A stretch of 64,000 nucleotides of DNA. Source: an uncultured Clostridia bacterium. GTDB lineage: Bacteria > Bacillota > Clostridia > TANB77 > CAG-508. The stretch spans positions 62,001 to 126,000 of the forward strand of contig CALXXE010000004.1 of assembly GCA_944392605.1 (NCBI GenBank). Direction: 5' to 3'. Made by a program: the position numbers and the translations under genes. Numbering within the stretch: position 1 is the stretch's first letter; each line of letters opens with the position of its first letter. The notes beneath the pieces are model-generated. The model did not search any database and was not told the DNA's origin. It saw only the letters and a list, made by a program, of their open reading frames with translations. Positions 45,530 to 54,887 of the stretch are shown here, one piece after another.

Positions 45530-45552
45530 ACTAGATAAAACTAAAAAAATAG

Positions 45553-45578
45553 AAAGATACACTTGTATCTTTTTATTT
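45553..45578 (+). terminator. Terminator of the multi-HTH gene
   Basis: AAAGATAC/GTATCTTT hairpin with ACTT loop, followed by TTATTTTTTT. Confidence 0.8.
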
Positions 45579-45588
45579 TTTTATAAAC

Positions 45589-45617
45589 TTGAAAAAGTAC
45601 AAAAAATATGATATAAT
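45589..45617 (+). promoter_or_regulatory. Promoter of the gene at 45647
   Basis: TTGAAA (45589-45594), 17-base spacer, TATAAT (45612-45617); almost the same design as the promoter at 42676. Confidence 0.65.
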
Positions 45618-45646
45618 AATTATGTTAATTTAAAGGAGGTGAGTTA

Positions 45647-46582
45647 ATGGAAAATTACATAATAAAGGAATTTATGGATTCAAATTCTGAGAGAAAATCA
45701 GAAAAAAAGCCAAAAAGAAATGATATAGATTATATTAGAAGAAAAAAAGTAATAGAAGTATTTGAACAAGCAAATGGATTTATGGGACCAGAAGAAATAG
45801 CAGAGGCATTGGATATTGATATAGAGAAAGTAAAAGGATATTTAGGTAAAACAAGAATAGAAAGATATGAAAGATTAAAATCAGGCGAAGATATAGAAAA
45901 TTCTGAAGAAGAAAATAGAGGAAAAAGTAAATCAGATAAAGTTTCTGATGTTACAGTAAAACAGCCAGAAAGGTTGACTGCAAATAGAGTAAAAAAATTA
46001 GCTGATGAAAGAAATTCAAGAATAATAGCTATGCATGCAGAAGGATTAAGTATTGAAGAGATTGCTAGTAAAGAAAGATTAACACTTGACCAAGCAAAAG
46101 AAATTTTTCTATCATTAGGATTAAGTATATATACACAAGAAGAAATTTTAGAGATGAGAAGAAAAGCAGAAGAAGAAAGAAAAAATAGAGAAGAAGCAGA
46201 AAGATTAGAAAGAAAAAGAAGTAGACAAAGAACATGGATTAGAGAAAAAAGAGCAAAGATAAAAGCTGAGAAGCAAAGGCAAGAAGCAGAGAGAAAAGAA
46301 GAAGAAACAGGAGTTGTTTTAATAAGAAATTTTGAAGACTTAAAAAGAGCTATGAGACTTCTTTTAAAACAGGGAAAATCAAAACAAGCAATAGAACTTG
46401 GAGAACATTTTTTAGATGATGAGAATATTTTAAGTGGAGAAGAAAAATCAAGCTTATTTTTATCAATAGAAGAACTAAAAGAAATAAGAAAAGCATATAA
46501 AAGAAGAGAAAAAAGAGAAAAAAGAGAAAGAAAAATTGAAACTTCAAGAAATGGTGAAAATGAGCAAATGGAAGAAAAATAG
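45647..46582 (+). CDS. HTH-containing basic coiled-coil protein, relative of the multi-HTH gene
   Basis: 311 residues. Two HTH-like segments (PEEIAEALDIDIEKVKGYLG, ~45-64; GLSIEEIASKERLTLDQAKEIFLSLG, ~130-155), then a long highly charged helix (EEILEMRRKAEEERKNREEA..., ~165-215) and a C-terminal helical domain (DLKRAMRLLLKQGKSKQAIEL) that resembles the end of the multi-HTH protein (MIKSIKLFIQKGEFNNVIEY). Binding site AAAGGAGGTGAG before ATG 45647. The two genes probably share origin. Function unknown. Confidence 0.7.
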   Translation: MENYIIKEFMDSNSERKSEKKPKRNDIDYIRRKKVIEVFEQANGFMGPEEIAEALDIDIEKVKGYLGKTRIERYERLKSGEDIENSEEENRGKSKSDKVSDVTVKQPERLTANRVKKLADERNSRIIAMHAEGLSIEEIASKERLTLDQAKEIFLSLGLSIYTQEEILEMRRKAEEERKNREEAERLERKRSRQRTWIREKRAKIKAEKQRQEAERKEEETGVVLIRNFEDLKRAMRLLLKQGKSKQAIELGEHFLDDENILSGEEKSSLFLSIEELKEIRKAYKRREKREKRERKIETSRNGENEQMEEK

Positions 46583-46594
46583 ATAAGATTTAAG

Positions 46595-46630
46595 AAGAAA
46601 ATATTTTTAAAAATATTTTCTTTTATTTTG
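46595..46630 (+). terminator. Terminator before gpr
   Basis: AGAAAATATTTTT/AAAAATATTTTCT perfect dyad followed by TTTATTTTG. Confidence 0.75.
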
Positions 46631-46680
46631 TATAAAAAATATTAAAATATAAAAAACTAAAGAAAAATGGAGGGATTTTA

Positions 46681-47616
46681 ATGTATAATTTTAGAACAGA
46701 TTTAGCAACTGAAAGAAGAGATATTTACCAAAAGGTAAGTAAACAAGTAGGTGAAATTGATGGAATTGAAAGCACGAAAGAGGAAGTAAATGAAAATATA
46801 AAAGTAGAAAGAGTAAAAATAACAAATGAAAATGGAGAAAAAGCAATTGGAAAACCAGTAGGAAATTATATTACAATAGATATAAAAAAATTGAAAATAG
46901 CACAAGAAGAAGAAATAGAACAAGCAGCAAATACTTTATCAAATGAATTAAAGAAAATTTTAGACGAACATGTAGATAAACAAGGAGAAATTTTAGTTGT
47001 AGGGCTTGGAAATATATATGTAACTCCAGATAGTTTGGGACCAAAAGTAATTAATGAAATTGATGTAACAAGACATATTATTAACTATTTGCCACAATAT
47101 GTAGAAGAAGGTACCAGAATGGTAAGCGCTATTGCGCCAGGAGTTTTGGGAACGACAGGAATAGAAACAGTTGAAATATTAAAGGGAATAGTAGATAACA
47201 TTCATCCGAAACTTGTAATAGTAATTGATGCATTGGCGTCTAGAAGTATAGAAAGAATTAGTAGCACAGTACAACTATCAGATACAGGAATTGTACCAGG
47301 AGCAGGCGTTGGAAACACAAGAAGTGAAATAAGTATAAAAACATTAGGAATACCAGTAATTGCAATAGGAATACCAACAGTTGTAGAAACAGCTGTACTT
47401 GTAAATGACAGTTTAGATCTATTTATAGAAAAGTTACAAGATGAGGCAAAGTCAAATGATTATTTAAATAAATTAAAGGAAGAAGATAATTATGAAGAAA
47501 TAAAAGAAGCTTTAATGCCAAAGGATTATAATTTGATAGTAACTCCTAAAGAAATAGATGATTTAATAGAGAACATGAAAGAAGTAGTTGCTATAGGTAT
47601 AAATAACAGTCTTTAA
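46681..47616 (+). CDS. gpr: GPR germination endoprotease
   Basis: 311 residues, aspartic-type spore protease that degrades small acid-soluble proteins at germination. Typical FRTDLATERRDIY at the very start, ILVVGLGNIYVTPDSLGPKV, GVLGTTGIETVEIL, VIVIDALASRSIERISSTVQLSDTGIVPGAGVGN and IPVIAIGIPTVVET. The RTDLA motif begins at residue 5, so there is almost no propeptide; Bacillus GPR has about 15 residues there. Binding site GGAGGG supports ATG 46681. Normally a sigma-G gene. Confidence 0.95.
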   Translation: MYNFRTDLATERRDIYQKVSKQVGEIDGIESTKEEVNENIKVERVKITNENGEKAIGKPVGNYITIDIKKLKIAQEEEIEQAANTLSNELKKILDEHVDKQGEILVVGLGNIYVTPDSLGPKVINEIDVTRHIINYLPQYVEEGTRMVSAIAPGVLGTTGIETVEILKGIVDNIHPKLVIVIDALASRSIERISSTVQLSDTGIVPGAGVGNTRSEISIKTLGIPVIAIGIPTVVETAVLVNDSLDLFIEKLQDEAKSNDYLNKLKEEDNYEEIKEALMPKDYNLIVTPKEIDDLIENMKEVVAIGINNSL

Positions 47617-47695
47617 TAAATTAAGAAATAGAGTTGATTTTTGGAATAATTAGAAATATAATAAAGAAGAAAATAAAATGAAAAAGGAAAATAAG

Positions 47696-48166
47696 ATGGG
47701 AAAATTAATAGAAGAAATAAGAAGAGAAAGAAGAGCAGAAGAAAAAAGAAAGAAAGATGAGAAAGAAAATATAGAAAATAAAAGAGGAATAGAAGAATTA
47801 TTAGTAGAATTAAGAAATAAGAAAGGCTTATCTAGAATAGAATTATTAGAAAAATTAGAAAATAGTAACCTTACAGAAAAAGACATTAAAAGATGGGAGA
47901 TAGGTTTGAGCTATCCTGATTTGGATACAATTTATAAACTGTCAGAAATATATAAAGTTCCAAGTACAGAATTTGTAAAAGCTAAAAATAATAGTTATGA
48001 AAAAGGACTAGCCGGAATAAATAAAAAAATTATAAGATGGTTTGTATATACACTAAATGTATCTTTTTATGTTGGAGTAGTATTTACTGTTATTTTATAT
48101 GTTGTTACTTTTATATTTGCATTATGGTTTTTTGTGTCAGTTGCATCTCAAGTAAAAGGACCATAA
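47696..48166 (+). CDS. Membrane-anchored XRE-like HTH protein
   Basis: ATG 47696 has AAGGA seven bases ahead; ATG 47678 is an alternative. About 156 residues: charged coil (EEIRRERRAEEKRKKDEKENI), an XRE-type HTH (IEELLVELRNKKGLSRIELLEKLENSNLTEKDIKRWEIGLSYPDLDTIYKLSEIYKV) and a C-terminal membrane helix (VSFYVGVVFTVILYVVTFIFALWFFV). A HTH held at the membrane may act as a sensor or have lost DNA binding. Follows gpr. No named family. Confidence 0.72.
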   Translation: MGKLIEEIRRERRAEEKRKKDEKENIENKRGIEELLVELRNKKGLSRIELLEKLENSNLTEKDIKRWEIGLSYPDLDTIYKLSEIYKVPSTEFVKAKNNSYEKGLAGINKKIIRWFVYTLNVSFYVGVVFTVILYVVTFIFALWFFVSVASQVKGP

Positions 48167-48280
48167 TAATAAATAGAAAAATAAATTTAAATGAAGAAAA
48201 AAGTAAAAAAATATTGAAAAAATAAAATTGTTAATATATAATCTAAATATAGTAATAGAAAAGATAAGGAGAGGGAGAGT

Positions 48281-49006
48281 ATGGAGGAAAAAAATAAAGA
48301 TTTAAAAGAAGAAAATAAAAAAGTGGAAACTAAGAAAGAAACAAAAAAAGATGAACCAAAATTTCAAAAAGTAGATAAAAAAGAAGCAAAGAAAGAGGCA
48401 AAAAAGGAAGATAAAAAAGGAACGAACAAGAAAACAGCATGGATAACAACAGTTGTAACTGTGGTAGTTGTACTATTAGTTGCAACATTGTTAACAGTAA
48501 TGATAGTAACATCAAGTGCGCCTAAAAAATCATTAGAAGCTTTTCTTACTAATTTGAAGGCAGGAGATTTTGAAAAAGCACAAGAGTATCTAAGCGGAGA
48601 TCTTACTCTTTCTACAAATGAATTAGACCAAGAAACACAAAGACTATTATTTGATAAATTGAATTGGGAAATAGGTAATGTAACAGAGAATGATGACAAT
48701 ACAGCAACTATTGAGGTAAGAATAACAACAAAAGATTTCCAAACAATTGTAAATAACTATATGCAAAAAGCATTAGAAGCAGTAAGGGGAGCAATTACAG
48801 GTTCAGGAAGCGATGAAAGTTTTTCAAGTGCGGATTTTGAAAGTTATTTTGTAGAAGAACTTCAAAATGAAGATATACAAACAACAACAATAAATACAAC
48901 AATAAATGCTGTTAAAGAAGATAAAGATTGGAAAATAGTTTCTGACGACGCGTTAGTAAATGCACTACTTCCAGGATTACAAGAAACAGTAGATTCATTA
49001 TCATAA
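48281..49006 (+). CDS. Membrane-anchored protein with Lys-rich tail and DUF4878-like outer domain
   Basis: 241 residues: low-complexity Lys/Glu cytoplasmic tail (~50 residues), one membrane helix (AWITTVVTVVVVLLVATLLTVMIV, ~52-75) and an extracytoplasmic alpha/beta domain beginning PKKSLEAFLTNLKAGDFEKAQEYL, like lumazine-binding/DUF4878 or DUF5105 domains. Binding site AAGGAGAGGG. Function unknown. Confidence 0.75.
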   Translation: MEEKNKDLKEENKKVETKKETKKDEPKFQKVDKKEAKKEAKKEDKKGTNKKTAWITTVVTVVVVLLVATLLTVMIVTSSAPKKSLEAFLTNLKAGDFEKAQEYLSGDLTLSTNELDQETQRLLFDKLNWEIGNVTENDDNTATIEVRITTKDFQTIVNNYMQKALEAVRGAITGSGSDESFSSADFESYFVEELQNEDIQTTTINTTINAVKEDKDWKIVSDDALVNALLPGLQETVDSLS

Positions 49007-49010
49007 AAAT

Positions 49011-49043
49011 AAAATCCCAATATCAAATGGTATTGGGATTTTT
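49011..49043. terminator. Bidirectional terminator
   Basis: AAAATCCCAATA/TATTGGGATTTT with T-runs on both strands; serves the gene ending at 49006 and the minus-strand gene whose stop lies inside it. Confidence 0.88.
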
Positions 49044-49889
49044 TTCTTTTCCAGATTTTTTATATAATCTACAAATATTACAGTCAGTACATATATGAAC
49101 TCTATTTTCAAATATAGATTGAAGTGTATTTATAAACTCATCTATATAATTATCAATTAAATGAATATATATTTTTTTAGGAAGAAGAGTTAATAAAGAA
49201 TTTAGTGTATAATCATTAGAAGAAAAAGAAATATCACTTAAATATTTAGTGTTCAAATTATCTTGAGAAATATCTATAATTTGTTTGTTTTCATCTAATA
49301 AAATAGTATTTGAATTAGAGTAGATGATATGAATTATTTCACAATTAGAGCTTTGAGAATTAATATATAATTTCAAAAGTGAAATAAATTCTAAATATTC
49401 TTTTTCTATAACATAACTATTAACAGCTTCAGTGATAATATCATCTAAAATATTAAAATAATTTTTTAGCCTAAAATTTGTGAATCCTTTTAAATATAAT
49501 TTCTTATTATATTGTAAATAATCATAAAAAGCAGAATAAAGAGCTTCAAACTTTTTATCAAAATTATCAGAAAAATTTTCTACCATGATATCAAAGCATA
49601 TATTTGAGATTTCTTTTCTTTCATTTATATCAAAATAAAAATAATTTTGTATAAGTAATTTATTTATAAAATCTTCTTCTAATTCATCAATCACAAGAAG
49701 AGATAAAATGCTTGATATTTTATCTAAAAATATATAGTTATTAGTACCTCTATAATGAATGATTATATTTTTATAATGTTTAAACTTTTGTACTGAAAAA
49801 CAAATGTGTTCTAATTCTAAATGTTTTAATTCATTTAGTAGATATTCTATTAAATCAGAATTATTTGTTTTTATACATAATGATTTCAT
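49023..49889 (-). CDS. ytxC: Putative sporulation protein YtxC
   Basis: 288 residues with the YtxC plan: a variable N-terminus, a helical middle (EYLEFISLLKLYINSQSS preceded by FTNFRLKNYFNILDDIITEAV, the most conserved part) and a C-terminal beta/Cys part (VHICTDCNICRLYKK). The FRL(K/R)xY motif and four Cys are typical. Expected in sporulating clostridia; molecular role unknown. Binding site AGGAGAT on the minus strand. Confidence 0.85.
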   Translation of the reverse strand: MKSLCIKTNNSDLIEYLLNELKHLELEHICFSVQKFKHYKNIIIHYRGTNNYIFLDKISSILSLLVIDELEEDFINKLLIQNYFYFDINERKEISNICFDIMVENFSDNFDKKFEALYSAFYDYLQYNKKLYLKGFTNFRLKNYFNILDDIITEAVNSYVIEKEYLEFISLLKLYINSQSSNCEIIHIIYSNSNTILLDENKQIIDISQDNLNTKYLSDISFSSNDYTLNSLLTLLPKKIYIHLIDNYIDEFINTLQSIFENRVHICTDCNICRLYKKSGKEKNPNTI

Positions 49890-50011
49890 AAATAAAATCT
49901 CCTCTCTAAAAAATAGTATCTACTAAATGATTGAAACTTATACATTATAGTATGCGAAGGTTAAAAAAATGTAGCTTGTTCAAAAAACAAAGAAAACAGG
50001 AAATAATAAAA

Positions 50012-50042
50012 ATAAGATGAAGAAAAAATCTTCATCTTATAA
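50012..50042 (-). terminator. Terminator of the GH57 gene (minus strand)
   Basis: ATAAGATGAAGA/TCTTCATCTTAT stem; on the minus strand followed by TTTTATTATTT. Confidence 0.82.
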
Positions 50043-50045
50043 AAA

Positions 50046-51632
50046 TTATCCATAAATATTATAATCAATATCAGGGAATAAACAATCTTTTTTATTAATG
50101 TCTTTTAAGAAATCTTCATCTATTTTATTATCTTTTATTTGATAATATAGTTTAGTAAAACGACCAATGTGATCTTTAATTCTTTTTTTAGCATAATCAA
50201 CCATTGTTCCGTTTGTAATAATAAATAACCAATCACTACTTTGAGCAAGTAAAAGTTCTCTTGCACATTGATTTAATGCTTTTTTCTTTAATCCTTTTGC
50301 ATTTGGATATGTTTTAGCTAGTTCACACATTCTATCACCCGCAACGTGAAGATGTCTATGAACGTAATCATTTGTTTGATTAAGCCATACTTCACTATAA
50401 CCATTAGCCCCCCAACTAGAACGACATGGTGAAGCTACTTGAATGTCTGGATATTTATCAATATATTCAGATGGTGTAATTAATTTAAAACTACAATCAT
50501 CATAATATATTTTCTTAAATAAAATATATAACCAATATGGACCTTCATACCACCAATGACCATAAAGTTCAGCATCATAAGGGCAAAGAATAATTGGAGG
50601 CTTATCCATAAATGAAGATAAATGGTTAATTTGAGCAGTTCTACAATCTAAGAAATGTCCTGCTTGTTTTTCAGCTGAGTCCTTAGCCCATTGTACATTA
50701 TAATAATCCTTAAATTCAGTTTTTCCTGTAATTCTATAATATTTAATTCCAGTATGAACTCTTACACCGTTATGGGCAATATAAGGTTTTATATAATCAT
50801 AATCAGCATCATATCCAATGTCACGATAAAATTCACGATAATTAAAATCACCAGGATAACCATCAATAGAACTCCAAACTTGTCTTGAAGATTCTATATC
50901 ACGACCAAATGCAACAACTCCTTCTGGAGAAACTATAGGAGCAAAAGTACCATAGATAGGAGTAGGGTCAGCGTATAAAATACCATGTGATTCTGTTATA
51001 ATGTATTCTATACCAAATTCTCTTAAATATTTATCAGCTTCTGGAATGTAACCACATTCAGGAAGCCAGATGCCACGAGGTTTTCTTCCAAAATATTTTT
51101 CATATGTTTGAACACCAACAGCAATTTGAGCTTTAACAGTTTTTTCATTAACATATAAAATAGGGAAGTAACCATGTGTTGCACCACAAGTGATAATTTC
51201 TAATTTACCAATATCTTGGAAATGTTTAAAAGCATCAATTAAATTACATTTATAAACATCTTTATATAATCTCAAATCATTAGAATATCTATCAAAATAG
51301 TAATGAGAAAGTTTGTTTAAACGTTCATCACCAGCTGTTCTTTTTATTTCTTTCTTAGATAATTCTATTTGTCTTTTTAAATATTTAATATATTTTCTTT
51401 GTAATAATTTGTTGTCAAGCATAGAAAGTAGAGGAGGAGTAATAGACATTGTAATTCTAAAATCAACACCTTCATCTACTAGTTTTTGAAAATTTGTAAG
51501 TAATGGTATATATGTTTCTGAAATTGCTTCATAAAGCCAAGATTCCTCTAAGTAATCATCACTCTCGGGATGATGGATAAAAGGAAGATGTGCGTGTAAA
51601 ACAAAACTTACATAACCTTTTTTCTCTTGCAT
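50046..51632 (-). CDS. GH57 glycogen branching enzyme (DUF1957 family)
   Basis: 528 residues: VLHAHLPFIHHPE at the start (GH57 motif 1), nucleophile Glu in GIWLPECGYIPEADKYL (~190), acid/base Asp in CPYDAELYGHWWYEGP (~355), and the C-terminal DUF1957 helices (CARELLLAQSSDWLFIITNGTMVDYAKKRIKDH). It forms alpha-1,6 branches in glycogen-type glucan. No other glycogen genes lie in the window. The adjacent upstream gene on the same strand encodes a DUF4912 protein, a known genomic partner of this family. Confidence 0.92.
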   Translation of the reverse strand: MQEKKGYVSFVLHAHLPFIHHPESDDYLEESWLYEAISETYIPLLTNFQKLVDEGVDFRITMSITPPLLSMLDNKLLQRKYIKYLKRQIELSKKEIKRTAGDERLNKLSHYYFDRYSNDLRLYKDVYKCNLIDAFKHFQDIGKLEIITCGATHGYFPILYVNEKTVKAQIAVGVQTYEKYFGRKPRGIWLPECGYIPEADKYLREFGIEYIITESHGILYADPTPIYGTFAPIVSPEGVVAFGRDIESSRQVWSSIDGYPGDFNYREFYRDIGYDADYDYIKPYIAHNGVRVHTGIKYYRITGKTEFKDYYNVQWAKDSAEKQAGHFLDCRTAQINHLSSFMDKPPIILCPYDAELYGHWWYEGPYWLYILFKKIYYDDCSFKLITPSEYIDKYPDIQVASPCRSSWGANGYSEVWLNQTNDYVHRHLHVAGDRMCELAKTYPNAKGLKKKALNQCARELLLAQSSDWLFIITNGTMVDYAKKRIKDHIGRFTKLYYQIKDNKIDEDFLKDINKKDCLFPDIDYNIYG

Positions 51633-51652
51633 AATTTATCTCCTTTTTCTAT

Positions 51653-51765
51653 GAGACAAAGAGGAATGGACCTTTTTTGTCTCAAATTTATTTGTCGGTT
51701 TTTGTCTATGGTATAAACAAAAAAGAATGAGACACGTAAGACCCGTCCTGCAGTGTCTCATATAT
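51653..51765. repeat. TGAGACA/TGTCTCA-type intergenic repeat
   Basis: Two hairpins: ATGAGACAAAG...TTTTTTGTCTCA and AATGAGACAC...GTGTCTCAT, the second enclosing GACCCGTCCTGC. Same design as the element at 10024. Lies between the GH57 and DUF4912 genes on the minus strand. Confidence 0.65.
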
Positions 51766-51767
51766 TT

Positions 51768-52667
51768 TTATGAAGATGGGTGAGAAGATGGATTTTTTAA
51801 ATCATAAATCTCTTCCACATTTTCATTTTGATATATTTCTTTATATAAATCATAAATATCATAAATTTTACCCATATTTGTGATAAATGATAAAGTGTTT
51901 ATTGGTTTTTCTGTAATAGCTCCTGTTTTTACATTTCTGTAGTAAACCATTTTTTGCTCTTTATTAAATAAAATCCTATCATTTGGAGCTTCCATCTCAT
52001 TAGAAGTCGTAATATATATATAGTCATCCTTTAATTTTTCATTTTTTACAATAGGGCGTCTACCAAGTTCTATTCTGTAATCACATTTGCTATCAGCTAT
52101 ATGTAAATACCAACTATTTGCAAAATCATTAATTTCTACTTCAAAACTATAACCTAATGTATCATTATAAATAATCAAAACAGGTTTTGAGTTTTGGAAA
52201 AAGTCTTCACCATATTCTTTTTCATAATTTTTTCTATCATCATCAGAAATATCCCAATAAATAAATAGGGTACTAGGTGTTTGTGCTAAAACTTTTACTA
52301 CTGTTTGATTATAACGATAAGGTAAATCATAATATTCTACTGGCGCTATTTTTACAGCTTTAGTTGTTGCTTTTTTTCTTGTTGTAGTTTTTTTAGTAGT
52401 AGATTTTTTCGTTGTTTTACTACTAGCTTTTTTTGTGGTTGATTTTTTAGTTGTAGCAGCCTTTTTAGTTGTAGATTTTTTAGAAGCAGCAGTAGCTTTT
52501 TTCTTGGTAGTAGTTGATGCTTTTTTTGTAGTTGCCTTTGCTTCTTTTTTTACAGGCTCATCCTTACTTTTAGTTGTAGCGGCTTTTTTAGTAGAAGTAG
52601 TTCTAACCTTTTTTGCTTCTTTTTCTTTATTTTCTGATTCAATTTGTTCTTTTGTTCTTCTTGGCAT
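51768..52667 (-). CDS. DUF4912 protein with histone H1-like Lys/Ala/Thr tail
   Basis: 299 residues. The first ~110 are repeats of Lys-Lys-(Ala/Ser)-(Thr)-Thr (TTKKSTTKKASSKTTKK), like histone H1 or HU tails, suggesting nucleic-acid or polyanion binding. The rest is DUF4912: YYDLPYRYNQTVVKVLAQTPSTLFIYWDISDDDR, a carbohydrate-binding-like fold. Placed directly before the GH57 enzyme, it may bring glucan and nucleoid together; that is speculation. Binding site AGGAGG on the minus strand. Confidence 0.85.
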   Translation of the reverse strand: MPRRTKEQIESENKEKEAKKVRTTSTKKAATTKSKDEPVKKEAKATTKKASTTTKKKATAASKKSTTKKAATTKKSTTKKASSKTTKKSTTKKTTTRKKATTKAVKIAPVEYYDLPYRYNQTVVKVLAQTPSTLFIYWDISDDDRKNYEKEYGEDFFQNSKPVLIIYNDTLGYSFEVEINDFANSWYLHIADSKCDYRIELGRRPIVKNEKLKDDYIYITTSNEMEAPNDRILFNKEQKMVYYRNVKTGAITEKPINTLSFITNMGKIYDIYDLYKEIYQNENVEEIYDLKNPSSHPSS

Positions 52668-52786
52668 TTTAATCCTCCTATGTAATCTCTAAACTTTCCT
52701 TTATATATTATACTAAAACAAAAATAAATTCAAGACTAAAAAGTAACTTTTTTAAAATATATTATAAAGAAATAAAAATATAATAA

Positions 52787-52822
52787 AAATAAAAAAAAGA
52801 AATATAGCCAAAAACTATATTT
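52787..52822 (-). terminator. Terminator of the E2-like gene (minus strand)
   Basis: AAATATAG/CTATATTT hairpin; on the minus strand followed by TCTTTTTTTT. Confidence 0.7.
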
Positions 52823-52830
52823 CAATAAAA

Positions 52831-53682
52831 TTATTCAACATCGTTTTTGGGAATACCATGGGTTTCCAAAAGCTCTGGGTGATTTAAATATCTAATAAAA
52901 GACCTAAAAGATGAAGCGTAATAATAGCCGTCGCAAATTCTCTCATCACCAACAAATGCGATTGTAATACACTTTTCTTTTTTTATCTCATCATCTTCAT
53001 AGATATAACTTTTTTTCTTTTTACCCATAGCAAAAAACATACTAGTTGTACCAAAATTATATAAATGATGGTAAATAGTATCTATACCAAGAGAACCAAC
53101 ATTAGTAAGAAATGCACTTGTATGAAATGGACTAGCATTAATTACTACTCTTGGTAAAAGTCCGTGTTTGTCTAAAAATCTAAATAAATTCACAGCAAAT
53201 TTAACAACTACGGTTGGAGTTTTTGATAATGCTCCTGCCATATTATCTGTATTATTAGAAGTTTCTGTATCTTTATTTTGTTTTATTGTAGCTTCTAATT
53301 TATCTTTTATTTCAAAGATATTTTCAGTACCATCATATCTAATTTTTAAAGTTGTTTCTTGTCCATCATCTGATAAACTTTTCTTTATTGCAAGAGAAAG
53401 ATAGATACCATCTCTTGCATATAATCTACCATTCATTGCAAATCTATTTAGTGATGGTCTTTCAGATATTATTCTAACAACAGTTGCATAAATGATATCC
53501 ATATAAGACAGCTTAATTCCTTCTTCAGCCTTTTTTGAAATATATTCATCCATTCCGTTTAAAACAATATCTTGTTTAAAATAAACTTGTGAATCATTTC
53601 TAGTAAGCATAATATTTGGTATTACTTTAAAAAATGGTGGAATGTTTTTTATTTTTCTTCCATCTGATCTGTGTCCAAACAT
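52831..53682 (-). CDS. 2-oxoacid dehydrogenase E2-like acyltransferase without lipoyl domain, catalytic His replaced
   Basis: 283 residues matching only the catalytic CAT/E2 fold: YMDIIYATVVRIISERPSLNRF, VVINASPFHTSAFLTNVGSLGIDTIYHHLYNFGTTSMFFAMGK, and CITIAFVGDERICDGYYYASSF near the end. Normal E2 enzymes have DHRxxDG there; the His is Glu here. No lipoyl or E1-binding domain. So it is probably a different acyltransferase or a non-catalytic relative. Divergent from the accD-accA operon. Binding site GGGGTTTT-like, weak. Confidence 0.78.
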   Translation of the reverse strand: MFGHRSDGRKIKNIPPFFKVIPNIMLTRNDSQVYFKQDIVLNGMDEYISKKAEEGIKLSYMDIIYATVVRIISERPSLNRFAMNGRLYARDGIYLSLAIKKSLSDDGQETTLKIRYDGTENIFEIKDKLEATIKQNKDTETSNNTDNMAGALSKTPTVVVKFAVNLFRFLDKHGLLPRVVINASPFHTSAFLTNVGSLGIDTIYHHLYNFGTTSMFFAMGKKKKSYIYEDDEIKKEKCITIAFVGDERICDGYYYASSFRSFIRYLNHPELLETHGIPKNDVE

Positions 53683-54028
53683 AATAAAACCCCTTTATTT
53701 TTAACATAAGAATATTATAAATAAAACATTTATATGTTTTATTTATAAATACTTCTTATTAAATTTTAAATGCTTTTTTATATAAAAGTCAAGAAAAAAC
53801 AGGAAAAATGTCGAAAAAGTGACAAAATTAGGAGTAATGTCACAATATTTATGGCTTATAAAAATGCCAATAATCATATTTTAAATTTTTTTGCTATTAT
53901 AATATTAAATGTAACGAGAGTAATAGAATATTTAAAGTTTTTGACCGTATGTTCTAGTTGCAAAAAAGAAAAATAACATATATAATAGCTATTGTTAAAA
54001 ACATATTGGTGTGAAGGAGGTAAAACCC
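53683..54028. other. Intergenic region between the E2-like gene and accD
   Basis: About 345 bases, divergent. An ORF at 53770-53976 has no binding site and unnatural sequence, so I do not call it. GTGACA/TGTCAC with a 13-base gap (near 53818-53843) and TGTCGAA just before are possible regulatory sites. No clear -35/-10 pair could be fixed. Confidence 0.5.
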
Positions 54029-54886
54029 TTGATAATCGATAAAGTAAAGAAATTAAACGGAGAAGAAAAAGTAAAAACAAGAAATGAAAGTGCATCAGAC
54101 AGAATGATTGGAAAATGGGTTAAATGTGATAATTGTAAAGAAATACTTTACAAAGAAGATTTACACAAAAATTTAAGTGTATGTCCTAATTGTGGTAAAC
54201 ACTTTAGATTATCAGCAAGAAGAAGAATAAAACAAATAGCAGATGAGGGAACGTTTAAAGAAATAGGTGAAGATATTTTAACAAAAAATCCATTGCATTT
54301 TGAAGGATACATGAAGAAAGTAGAAAGTTTGAAGGAAAAAACAAAAATAGATGAAGCTGTAAAATGTGGTATATGTGAAATTGAAGGACAAAAAGCAGTT
54401 TTAGGTGTAATGGACGGAAACTTCCTTATGGGAAGTATGGGGCAAGCTGTTGGAGAAAGAATAACACTTGCTATAGAAACAGCAATAAAGAAAAAATTAC
54501 CATTAGTAATGTTTTGCGTATCAGGTGGAGCAAGAATGCAAGAAGGAATAGTATCACTAATGCAAATGGCAAAGACATCAACAGCAATAGCAAAATTGAA
54601 TGAAAGTGGATTACTTTATATATCAGTATTTACAGACCCAACAACAGGAGGAGTAACAGCAAGTTTTGCAAGCTTAGGAGATATTATCTTAGCAGAACCA
54701 AAAGCATTAATAGGATTTGCGGGACCAAGAGTTATAGAACAAACAATAAAACAAAAATTACCAGAAGGATTTCAACGTTCAGAATTTTTACTAGAACATG
54801 GTTTTATAGATAAAATAGTAGAAAGAAAAGATATGAAAGAAACACTTAGCAAACTTATTAGATTACATACTAAAGGAGGAAAATAG
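54029..54886 (+). CDS. accD: Acetyl-CoA carboxylase carboxyltransferase subunit beta
   Basis: TTG 54029 chosen: GAAGGAGG lies nine bases ahead, while GTG 54011 overlaps the site. 285 residues: zinc ribbon ([24 protein letters not shown]), then the carboxyltransferase fold ([68 protein letters not shown]). With AccA it transfers CO2 from biotin to acetyl-CoA. accB and accC are absent from this locus. Confidence 0.96.
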   Translation: MIIDKVKKLNGEEKVKTRNESASDRMIGKWVKCDNCKEILYKEDLHKNLSVCPNCGKHFRLSARRRIKQIADEGTFKEIGEDILTKNPLHFEGYMKKVESLKEKTKIDEAVKCGICEIEGQKAVLGVMDGNFLMGSMGQAVGERITLAIETAIKKKLPLVMFCVSGGARMQEGIVSLMQMAKTSTAIAKLNESGLLYISVFTDPTTGGVTASFASLGDIILAEPKALIGFAGPRVIEQTIKQKLPEGFQRSEFLLEHGFIDKIVERKDMKETLSKLIRLHTKGGK

Positions 54887-54887
54887 A

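Noticed and set aside
48037..48225. Cys/Tyr-rich ORF overlapping the membrane-anchored HTH gene
   Set aside because: It is the shifted frame of the membrane helix of that gene and has no start signal.
53770..53976. ORF of 68 codons upstream of accD
   Set aside because: No ribosome binding site, odd residue composition, and located where a promoter is expected.
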